Positions 1 through 7,590 of a stretch of DNA of 20,089 bases are shown in pieces (the first letter of the stretch is position 1; each line of letters starts with the position of its first letter). Source of the DNA: Paramacrobiotus richtersi (taxonomy: Eukaryota > Tardigrada > Eutardigrada > Parachela > Macrobiotidae); the NCBI GenBank assembly GCA_034698045.1, contig JAQGAU010001290.1, positions 1 to 20,089 on the forward strand. Direction: 5' to 3'. The notes beneath the pieces were generated by a model. That model was not told where the DNA came from, searched no databases, and saw only the letters and a program-made list of their open reading frames with translations. The translations under genes were made by a program, and so were the position numbers.

Positions 1-62
1 GAGACCGCGGGGGACGGAAGGACGGCGTTTGCGCTCTTGATGTAACCACTCGGAGAATTTTT
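1..62 (-). CDS. Ig gene exon E (partial, runs off the left edge)
   Basis: A pyrimidine-poor but valid acceptor (AAAATTGCAG) precedes 62. The preceding exon leaves one base (G), and joining gives the open reading EKFSEWLHQERKRRPS. This is a charged linker that follows the last Ig beta-strand of exon D. The matching phase and open frame support it, although only 62 nt are visible. Confidence 0.55.
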
Positions 63-3000
63 CTGCAATTTTGTTTCAGTTAATTGGATTGTTTATTTTA
101 GTATAAAGCTGCCAATATCGCGGGATTAAAATTATAAAATTTATTTTCTGGCACAATTAAATTTCTCAAAAAGTGTATCTTAATTAATGCTAAAAAGGTT
201 ATTTACCACAAAGGTCTATAAATCCGAATATGTTTATCCAGTTTGCGGACGACCACTTTTTTACCCGCTATTTAGCGCCACTATACTACGAAGATCTACT
301 GTACTGTACGGTCTGTACTTATTCCACATCACCAATGCGGTGATTGCAACCGCATTATATTGATAATCTTTAACCGAATTTGTTTTAGTTTGATAGTTGG
401 TCACTTACCAGCATTTTCATTGGTTTAACATTGCATGAATTTTACTTTTTCAGTACAGTTAATTGCGGTATTACTTGCATACCAGATTAGTTAAAGCCCG
501 ATTCCTACCTGCCGTGAGAAGAAACGCCGACGTGGAATCCTCACCAAACTCATTAAACGCTGTACACGTATACTATCCTTCATCCTCCTCCTGTACACCC
601 TGAATCTGTAGACTGTGCACCCCGTGAGCATTAATCGTCACCGTCCGCCGTTGCGAACTATACACGGGTTTCCCGTTGTGGCTCCACACCACGGTGGGCG
701 GCGGGACACCGCTGGCCTTGCATTCAAAGTAGGCACTACTGTTGACAACCAATTGGGCTGTGCGTAATTGGTTGAGAAATCGGGGTTTCATGCCGCTTTT
801 GGGCATGGCCAGGGAGACGTGTCTGGGCGACTGCGGCGGCATCGTGACGACGAGCCGTTCGGCCGTATGACTCACATCGGAAGTGGCTAAAAATTGTCCA
901 GGCTTGTGTTAATATAATTGAGGGATACATATGAAGATGTATACTGGCTGCAACGTTGGAATGTGTCAGATACGACTGCACACACAAAGTTAATAAATCT
1001 CTTTAAGACAAATACAACAGCAACATGCAGACAACCAACAACACCCGCAACAGACACACCCACAGCGGATGCCACGACTTTCGGATAACATGGAGTTTGG
1101 TTATCGTCGACTTCTCCCCGGGCATCCGAGATGGCATAGCATGTATACCGCCCCTGATCCTCCATGGTGGTAATGTTGATATTCAGCACCGAAATCTTCT
1201 CCCCGCTGACCACATACAAGCGATCCGTAGACTGGGTAATGGCCACACCGTCCCGTTCCCATTCAAAGGCTACGGGCTCCTTGGAGCGGATCTCCACTTC
1301 CATCTCCACCCGTTCCCCTTCGTACACGGTTAGCGAGCTGGCCCGGGCTTTGGTGAAACGCGGCACGACTGGGCGGATGCGGCGCACGGATTCCTTCATG
1401 ATATTCTCGGAGCATTCTTCCTCGTAGGTTGTGTCGTACGCTTTCCATGTGGGGACGGGACTCGGGGGTTTAACGGGTTGTGGGGTTTCAATTGTTGGCG
1501 TTGCTAGAAATAAATATCTTTCACACCGAACCGGTATCAACACTACTGTACATTGCATGTCTTGGTTGGTTTTCAGCTTAAAGCTTCGTTCAAAGTTCCA
1601 ACTAATTTTTTCCGTATTCACAATACAATATTCTTAAATATCGCAACGCAATGAACTCGCGTAAAAAGTCTTTACCAGAAGCACAATAATATAAAAGGAA
1701 ACAACCACAGTATTAGGTTGTGCAGTAGGCAGTATGTTGTTTTTCGTTGCTGTTGGAAAATGCTAGCCACCGTACTACGAGTATGACGGAATGATACATG
1801 GCTAATGCCTAAACCAGAGTTCAGTTCAGAATTTCATAACGGTGCCATAACTATAAAATTCCATTTCATCCCTGCAATCAATAACTTCTCTGCAGATTGG
1901 TTAACACATCGATTAGTGACGACAGAAGAGAAACCAGATCTCATAAATAACAGCTCTAAAATCTTCTGAATGTGTTTAGTCAGTAAAAGGTCACTTTTGA
2001 AAGCCAGTCCACTGCCAAATAACTGTTGATCGTATCGGTCGGACTTAAAGGATTTGCGTAATTATAGCCAAAATACTGTACTTAAATGTGTACGAAGCCA
2101 TACAAATGAGAGTCTGACAAGTTAATTCCGCTTACTTCGGGGCTTGACGTTGATATCCACTGTACTGAGCTGTTCACCCATATCCGTCGTGGCCCGGACA
2201 ACATGATGTCCACTATCCAGTCGGCTGGCATTGGTCACCACCAACGTAGACCCCTGCGGTCCGACTTGTATCTGATAATCCGGCGAATGTTGAATCTCGC
2301 GTCCGTCCGCTTGCCAGTTATACGACGTCGGTAGATCACTAACTGTCTTTGCGTGCAGTTCATACGGCTTTCCTTCCACCACATTCATGCTCTCGGGTAA
2401 GGCTTGCGTAAACGTTGGAAGATTCTTTCGCACCCGGCGAATGGTCTCCTGCATCATGCTGCTGGTTTCTTCCACCGCGTAAGTCTCTTCCACGAAGGTG
2501 TATTCCGGGGCTCCGGGGTGGGTTGTTTGGGAGGCGGCGCGGGGCGTTCGGTTACCACGACGTTTGTGGTGCTTTTTACTAGACCGAACTCATTCCAGAT
2601 GACGCAGGTGTACTGGGCGGCATCGTCGGGATAGGCTTCTTTGACGGTTATATATATATAAGGAGTTGGTCCATTTGTCACCGAAGACGGTGAAGTCTCC
2701 AGCTGCAAAGGTGAATGCATTAATATTAGACTAGGCATACAAAAGTTGTTGGTGTAATAAAAAGGTACAAATTTCGATTTATTGTACGAATTCTAATTAT
2801 GAAACGCTTTACAGAGCGAAACTCATATTCTTCCACAGTATATTAACGGACTTGAAGCCATTTCTCGAAGCTTTGCCATGCATGATATTGGTATGGGTAG
2901 AAAAACCCGCAAAATTACACGCTGTCATATGAAGTTATAAACAATAAGCAAACAAAAGATCGGAAAGTTTCGAGGCATAAGCCTCTAATTAAGTACAGAT

Positions 3001-4092
3001 ACCTACAGGCTCGGAAGACCTCGACAGCAAACTGCAGATTGCGTTTAATCGGCAAATAATGACAAAAATGTCACAAACTCACTGACATCTGAATTTGGTG
3101 CTTACCGGGATGTATCATTTGGTGCTTACCGGGATGTATCATTTGGTTGCCCTAATACCAAGCAAACGATGGATGCGGAAGGACATGTTTAACCGAACAG
3201 CCCAATGTGACCTCATCCTTATTCACAACTTCCACCGTAATGGTAAGTCAATTTCCGGTCCAGCAAATTGCAAGTCTTCTCCGACAGTTACTCGCCGCTC
3301 TCCTAGTTTTACCCCCGACTAACTGTACCGCCTCGAACGGAACATCTACCAAATAAGCCTTCGGCATATTTTCTTCCGCTTATGTTGGTCAAAGCGCCAC
3401 AAACCTAATATGCGGATGTACGCCGAATCTTCGGCTTGTCCAAATGGATTTTTTCCGACGCACCGGTATTCGCCTTCGTCGGCATGTAAGGCTTCTCGAA
3501 TAACCAGCGTACAAACGTTGTCCGTAACGAATGTTCGGTAATATTTGGAATTGCGGACTAAATGGGGACCTTTATACCAACGCATTTCCCGTTCTGAAAA
3601 AAGTCGATTGAATTATTTATTTATTATCACAATTGTTACATCTGTCCGCCTTTGACTCGGGTGTCACGAAGTGTGTCGATAAAGCTGGGTGGGATGGGTC
3701 GGCCTTCGGCTGATGGCGTTCGGGGTTCTAGAAATTCATACAATGCACATTCGTGACAAAAAGCTGTTCAAAAATCTCCCGGAACAGAAAAAAAACTGTT
3801 CTATCATAAAAGAACGTTTTCAGCCGAAAATGTCATTTTAAGGGCAGTAAAACGCGGTTATAGTACGCAGCGTGCCATTGCACTACGACTTCGACACTTC
3901 TGAACCGTCTTCAAGGTAAACCGATTACAAGGCAGCATAAAGAACCATTAATTTCCAACATCTTCCTTATTGTGTGTTTCAGTTTAGTTTTCGTCACATA
4001 CCTTCAATAATCAGCGTCGCCGTACTCTTAAGTCGAATCTGAGAGGCGTTTTCCCTAAATGTGTTTCGTAAGAAACTCAGATAACAGTACCT
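1..4092 (-). CDS. Titin/obscurin/kettin-like I-set Ig-domain gene, interior part (at least 8 exons)
   Basis: This is the overall gene model. Reading leftward on the minus strand the exons are about 4092-4002, 3727-3640, 3593-3405, 3318-3106 (or 3130), 2702-2136, 1503-1079, 886-509 and 62-1, all with GT-AG borders. Together they encode four to five I-set Ig domains joined by acidic/basic linkers, as in intracellular muscle proteins of the titin/kettin/obscurin group. No signal peptide or membrane anchor is supported. Junctions 4002/3727, 3106/2702, 2136/1503 and 509/62 all join in phase 1 and give sensible Ig or linker sequence, which is the main support for the model. The frame is interrupted by TAG at 3152-3154 and 573-575 and by small slips near 3316, 3240, 2650, 2505 and 1105. 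The introns at 63-508, 1504-2135 and 2703-3105 hold only AT-rich sequence that I do not recognise. The gene continues past the left edge. Which muscle protein it is cannot be decided here. Confidence 0.8.
509..886 (-). CDS. Ig gene exon D: complete I-set Ig domain with an in-frame TAG
   Basis: The acceptor TTTTTAG ends at 887 and the donor is G|GTAGGAAT at 508, giving an exon of 378 nt in phase 1-1. It reads a linker (SHTAERLVVTMPPQ) and then one I-set Ig domain: strand B AYFECKASG, the C-strand tryptophan in VVWSHNGKPV, strand E HSLQIQGV, and the F-strand DEG-x-YTC followed by NEFGEDSTSAFLL. Both disulphide cysteines and the tryptophan are present, so this is the most canonical Ig here. The residue between DEG and YTC is the TAG at 573-575. 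Many I-set domains have Q, R or K at that place, so a single CAG-to-TAG change is the simplest origin. It may be real or a consensus error. Confidence 0.85.
1079..1503 (-). CDS. Ig gene exon C: linker plus I-set Ig domain
   Basis: The acceptor ATTTCTAG ends at 1504. The first bases (CA) complete the phase-1 codon left by exon B. A proline-rich linker (TPQPVKPPSPVP) is followed by an acidic stretch, the basic motif IMKESVRRIR, and an Ig domain: PRFTKA, VYEGERVEMEVEI, FEWERDGVAI, LNINITTMEDQGRYTC. The B-strand cysteine is replaced (MEVEI) but the F-strand cysteine is kept. After RGEV the Ig-like G strand (TITKLHVIRK) lies one frame away, which implies a 1-nt slip near 1105. The 3' end is set at 1079 by analogy with exon B (CCGAA then GT) and is uncertain. 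Confidence 0.8.
2136..2702 (-). CDS. Ig gene exon B: Ig second half, linker and a cysteine-less Ig
   Basis: The acceptor CCTTTGCAG ends at 2703 and the donor is CGAA|GTAAGC at 2135. The exon carries the second half of the Ig begun in the 3318-3106 exon (GDFTVFGDKWTNS, then ITVKEAYPDDAAQYTC, then WNEFG). A proline-rich linker and the basic motif MMQETIRRVR follow, and then a second Ig domain (LPTFTQAL, NVVEGKPYELHAK, YNWQADGREI, STLVVTNASRLDSGHH). The second Ig lacks both disulphide cysteines, with A and V at those places, while the core tryptophan remains. Two frame breaks are visible: one in the (TA)6 run at about 2649-2660, and one near 2500-2520 between the PPPKQPTP and EYTFVEE readings. 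Confidence 0.85.
3093..3140. repeat. Perfect 24-bp tandem duplication spanning a splice donor
   Basis: The 24-bp unit at 3093-3116 is repeated exactly at 3117-3140 and begins a third time (ATTTGGT). On the minus strand each unit contains the exon end CATCCCG and the donor GTAAGC. This creates two identical 5' splice sites 24 nt apart. Confidence 0.95.
3106..3318 (-). CDS. Ig gene exon F: first half of an Ig domain with duplicated 5' splice sites
   Basis: It reads GERRVTVGEDLQFAG and then KDEVTLGCSVKHVLPHPSFAWY, stop, GNQMIHP: strands A' to C of an Ig with its B-strand cysteine and C-strand tryptophan. The exon ends in G|GTAAGC. Joining to 2702 in phase 1 gives HP-A-GDFTVFGDKW, a natural Ig continuation. 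A perfect 24-bp tandem duplication puts a second identical donor upstream, so the exon may end at 3130 or 3106. TAG occupies 3152-3154 where the family has K, R or Q. A 1-nt slip is needed near 3240. The acceptor at 3319 fits phase 1 only if the G5 run (plus C5, 3312-3316) is really G4. Confidence 0.7.
3405..3593 (-). CDS. Ig gene exon A: second half of an Ig domain
   Basis: The acceptor CTTTTTTCAG ends at 3594 and the donor TTAG|GTTTGT is at 3404. The 189-nt exon is phase 1-1 and reads REMRWYKGPHLV, VTDNVCTLVIREA, DEGEYRCVGKNPFGQAED and SAYIRIL, which are Ig strands C to G with the F-strand cysteine in DEGEYRC. It is uninterrupted. The first half of this Ig (strand B with its cysteine) is not found intact in the exon before it, so a piece of coding sequence is missing or scrambled between the two. 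Confidence 0.85.
3640..3727 (-). CDS. Ig gene exon G: linker and Ig strand A
   Basis: The acceptor AATTTCTAG ends at 3728. The phase-1 join to the previous exon gives LIIEEPRTPSAEGRPIPP and then SFIDTLRDTRVKGGQ, a linker followed by the first strand of an Ig domain. A donor GTAACA lies at 3639-3638, and only 46 nt separate this exon from the next. The join to that exon is out of frame (two bases left over, one needed) and about 15 residues of Ig strand B are absent, so the exon end may be wrong or sequence may have been lost. Confidence 0.6.
4002..4092 (-). CDS. Ig gene exon H: end of an Ig domain (5' limit approximate)
   Basis: It reads RNTFRENASQIRLKSTATL and then IIE, resembling the F-G strands at the end of an Ig domain (NxFGExxSQxRL), and stops at the donor GAAG|GTATGTG. 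The single leftover G joins the next exon in phase 1 to give IIE-E-PRTPSAEG. Upstream of about 4065 the reading (RYCYLSFL) is only loosely Ig-like, and I could not find an acceptor or the rest of the domain. Confidence 0.55.
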
Positions 4093-4374
4093 CCGAAAAA
4101 CATAAGCTGCGGACGCTTATCAAGACATTTTCCGTCAATAAAAACTAAAGCTTCTCCATGTCTTCTTTAACCTGTAAATACGGGTATAATTTTACCACGG
4201 AATGCCGCTGATTAATTCGTTACATCCTTTTATGTATTATAGTTTTTTTCACGTATGTACACTGGGCACAAATTTGCGTAAAGTAATGGTTAGAGGGATA
4301 GTCTCTGGTGGTTAAAGTGATCTGCAAGTTTAGCATACTTTCTGGCTCATAATTCTGTAAAGGTCACAGTTATA

Positions 4375-4689
4375 ATGACCAGCTGTAAGGTATACGTAAT
4401 GGTCTTGGTTGTCTGGTTTGTTGGAACTATTTCTGCTGCCCCAGTAGAAGAAGTTGACTTCTCGGTCACTCCAGAAGTTCTTCCATGTCACAAGATTCGC
4501 AAACTCGAGGTAGAGATCCGGAAGCAGACCCAATCCACGGACAACAACGAGTCCGCCGACCATAGCGTAGACCTGACCGATAACGCAGACCTGACGTCCG
4601 TCAGTAGCAGCACTGCCGGCCAGGAGTGTCGCGCATACCATGTTCTCGAGTCTCGCAAACTACGCCAAACCTGTTTCGGACATGTCTAA
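4375..4689 (+). CDS. Small predicted secreted protein (104 aa), copy 1
   Basis: The product has a clear N-terminal signal peptide: MTSCK, a hydrophobic core VYVMVLVVWFVGTI, then SAA before APVEEVDF. I predict cleavage near residue 22. The mature part is about 82 residues, polar and acidic, with three cysteines (PCHK, QECR, QTCF), a basic patch HKIRKLEVEIRKQ and a serine/aspartate-rich stretch. I do not recognise the family. The start is the first ATG before the hydrophobic core. The stop is TAA at 4687-4689. Two diverged copies of the same DNA follow directly, so this is either the first gene of a tandem array or the first repeat of a longer protein now broken by stops. No introns were identified and a downstream exon cannot be excluded. 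Confidence 0.6.
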   Translation: MTSCKVYVMVLVVWFVGTISAAPVEEVDFSVTPEVLPCHKIRKLEVEIRKQTQSTDNNESADHSVDLTDNADLTSVSSSTAGQECRAYHVLESRKLRQTCFGHV

Positions 4690-4975
4690 TTAGGATAACG
4701 TTTGCCCCGACATGGACAACACCGAAGAAGGATACTTCGAGGTCGGCGGAGTAGCCGGTACTATTGCTGGACTAGAGTTTCTTGGTGTGTCCCCACAACA
4801 TCTTCCGAAAACTCGGTAACACGATTCGCAGACTCAAGCGCTGTACCCCTGATCCTAATCCACGGACAACGTGGAGTGTGCTGACAACGCTGACATGACG
4901 TCCGCCTTGTACAAAGTCACCGGTCAGAAGTTTCGCGTTGTACGTGTTTCTCACAACATCTTTACCCGCCTCTAG
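4690..4975 (+). pseudogene. Diverged tandem copy 2 of the secreted-protein sequence, frame broken
   Basis: Nucleotide segments match copy 1 (AATCCACGGACAAC at 4857 against 4532; GACGTCCG near 4897 against 4593) and copy 3 (GACATGGACAACACC near 4710 against GATATGGACGACACG near 5064; GCCGGT-ACTATTGCTGGA against GCCGGT-ATTAGTGCTGGA). The reading MDNTEEGYFEVGGVAGTIAG ends at a stop, and the conserved part NIFRKLGNTIRRLKR lies in another frame. At least one indel separates them. It has no signal peptide of its own. Confidence 0.55.
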
Positions 4976-5002
4976 ACGTATGTCAAATCAACTGATACCG
5001 AC

Positions 5003-5266
5003 ATGCCCAACGAGAACACTGACAACAGCTTTACGGATACGCGTATGGATAACATTATGACTGATATGGACGACACGAAAGAACGAAACTTGCAGGTGGA
5101 CGGAGCAGCCGGTATTAGTGCTGGACCGACGTTTCTTCCTGCGCCCAACAACATCTTCCGCAAATTAGCCAGGTTGATTCCTCGGCGAATGCGAACTGCC
5201 GTCACTGATCAGAGCCTTGAAAGCCTTGTTTATGATAATGAGAATACAAAAAAATTCGTGTTCTGA
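5003..5266 (+). CDS. Tandem copy 3 of the secreted-protein sequence (87-aa ORF, no signal peptide)
   Basis: This open frame starts MPNENTDNSFTDTRMDN. It carries the repeat core QVDGAAGISAGPTFLPAPNN followed by the basic amphipathic segment IFRKLARLIPRRMR and ends NTKKFVF before a TGA. It aligns with copy 2 over VGGVAGTIAG and NIFRKLGNTIRR. The start methionine is simply the first in frame. Without a signal peptide it could be a later exon or repeat of the upstream secreted protein rather than a separate gene. The function is unknown. The 220 nt after it (5267-5487) show nothing recognisable. Confidence 0.45.
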   Translation: MPNENTDNSFTDTRMDNIMTDMDDTKERNLQVDGAAGISAGPTFLPAPNNIFRKLARLIPRRMRTAVTDQSLESLVYDNENTKKFVF

Positions 5267-5642
5267 ATGTGCCGCGTAATGTGTAGAAAAACCTCAAAGA
5301 GTTGTACCGCACTGCTCTTGACAAAGAATCTAGATTATTGCCTTATCGAGTGTAATCTCCGGAATTCAATGTTTCTGATGATGTTCTAATGCATTGTTAA
5401 TTTGTGTTCCGCGCAACGATTGTTATGCGTAAGTAAGTACTGGTGTTATCCCTGGACATGTTTCTGTTGCTTGTTTGAATAACTTACTTGCGTGTATACG
5501 AATGTATAGATGTATGTGTACCGCATATTGATTCCTACTCGGACGCCGGTGCCAAACGCGACAAATGTGAAGGACGCATCGAATTCCGTAACATGAAGTT
5601 CCGGTATATCCTACTCGCCCGTGTTGAAAGGAGTGGCTGTGC

Positions 5643-6290
5643 ATGGCGGTCAATCCCAATGAGACGATGGCGTGGTTGGGGAACAGTGGCTGTGGCAAGT
5701 CGACGTTGTTGGCGCTGTTGCAGCGGTTTTATGCGGAAGAGGGCCACAGGTGTTACGGCCGGGATGGGACAGATATTCGGGAATTGAATGTGCATTGGTT
5801 GCGCTCGCAGATTGCGGTGGTTAGTCAGATGCCGGTGCTCTTCGGTCTTACCATCGCCGAAAACATCGCCCTGAGACGTACGGTTACCAATGACGTGATG
5901 CAAAATGCCGCTCGTTCAGCCAGCATTCACGAGTTAATTGTGGGGCTACCGGATGGATATAACACAATGGTCGGGGACCGTGGGGGTCAGTTTTCGGGTG
6001 GTCAGCGCCAGCGTTTCGCCATCGCTCGTGCACTAGAGACGAATCCCACGATATTACTGCTGGATGAGGCTACATCGGCGCTGGATACTGAATCGAAACA
6101 TTTAGGTGCAAGTGGCCGTTGATAAGGCACGGGAAAACCGGGCGAATATTGCTATCGCACATCGGTTGTCGACTATCCAGAATGCCAGTACGATTTATGT
6201 TATGGAGAAAGGACTGGTGGAAGAACAAGGAACCCATGAGGAACTCTTACCCAAACAGGGCATTTACCACGAACTGGTCGGCCTGCAACG
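5643..6290 (+). other. NBD1 of the ABC pseudogene
   Basis: The Walker A GNSGCGKST is at 5679-5705. The Q-loop reads VVSQMPVLFG, with methionine where the family normally has glutamate (SQEP). The signature is FSGGQ (5991-6005) and the Walker [13 protein letters not shown] is at 6051-6086. One extra base near 6108 shifts the frame, after which [18 protein letters not shown] (H-loop histidine present) and [10 protein letters not shown] complete the domain. This is the best preserved part of the copy, with 450 nt open in one frame. Confidence 0.9.
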
Positions 6291-7590
6291 TATTCACCGT
6301 GCCGACAAAATGTCAGCCGAGAAGGTCAAATCCCATGGAGAAGTGCAGAAAGAATTCGAGACGGCCTCTTTGACGAAGAAAGCCTTCATCAAACGCCAGC
6401 AGTCGATTAAGGACGGAAAGAAGTCCAAGGAAATAGATTCGGTGGAAGAGAGATGAGAGAATTGAAAGCTGAGCAGGCAGAGACGACGCCGACGTTTTTC
6501 CGCATGTTGAAGGAAAATCCCCCCGAGTGCGGGTGGATTGTGGCGTGGACGGCGGGGAGTATCATTCTGGGATCGGCCATGCCAGCATTTTCCCTGCTTT
6601 ACGGTCACATGTTTGAGGAGTTTAGTACGCGGGATTTAGATGTGCTCAAAAAGGCTGGAGTCTTCTGATCGTGCATGTACTTGGTTTTGGAAATGGGTAA
6701 CACCATTGGTCATCTTTTGCAATCCGGAATGGTCGGGACAAGTGGAGATAAAATGGCCCATCGTCTTCGTATCATATTAATTAAGAACCTCCGCCAAGTT
6801 ATGGCCTACTTCGACGAAGAACGCCATGCATGTTACGGGAAAGCTAACAACGCGCTTGGCGACGGGCGCCCCCGTGATCAAAGGCGCAACATGAATTCGT
6901 CTGCGAGTCCTGGTCAATACCGCCGTGCCGGCACTGCCGGCATCACTATTTGTGCTTATTTCGGCTGGAAGCTGGGCTTGGCCGTTATCGGCTGTGCCCC
7001 GATCCTCATTCTGGCGGGCGGTATCAGCATGAAACTGCATACTGGTGATCAGCAGAAGGATATAAGAAAGAATCGAAACAAGCGGAAAATATCGCAGCAG
7101 AATCCATTGAGAACATTCAGACTGTGCATTCCCTATCCCAGGCACCGATCTTTCACGCGAGATATTCGAAATATCTGGAATTTCCCCATCCCACCAATCT
7201 TCGACGGAGCAAAGTGTTCTCGGTGGCGTTTGGCTTCTCCCAAGCGTGATCTTCTTGCTGCACGCCGGTGCATTAAGATTCGAATATTATTTGGTGACGA
7301 CCGGTGACATGGATTTTACGGATGTATTCCGTGTATTTTTCGGGATTGCGTCGTGACCATGACCTTTGGGCGGATGACCTCGTTCTTACCGGAATATTCC
7401 AAAGCCAGGATCTCAGCTGGGTTGATATTGAAAATGATGAATCAGCCACCGAAGTTTGATCTGAACAGCGCAGCTGGAATGCGTCCGCGGAGGAAGAGGG
7501 TGAAATCGAATTCCGGAATGTTACGTTTCATTAATTATATCCTTCGCGTCCCGACATGTCCCTGTTCTCAAAGGTCTCAGCTTCCGCGAT
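6291..7590 (+). other. Linker and TMD2 of the ABC pseudogene, heavily frameshifted
   Basis: A charged linker ([19 protein letters not shown]) is followed by the start of TMD2 (TPTFFRMLKENPPECGWIVA, then the first membrane helix GSIILGSAMPAFSLLYG). The in-frame TGA at 6666-6668 comes next. Then come MYLVLEMGNTIGHLLQ, LRQVMAYFDEERH, LTTRLATGAPVIKGAT, YFGWKLGLAVIGCAPILILA, ENIAAESIENIQTVHSLSQ and FGRMTSFLPEYSKARISAG. These are family landmarks in the right order but spread over all three frames. Confidence 0.85.

Noticed and set aside
4330-4641. 103-codon minus-strand open frame opposite the secreted-protein ORF
   Set aside because: It is the complement of the plus-strand frame. The plus frame has a proper signal peptide and is preserved in tandem copies, whereas the minus frame shows no such support.
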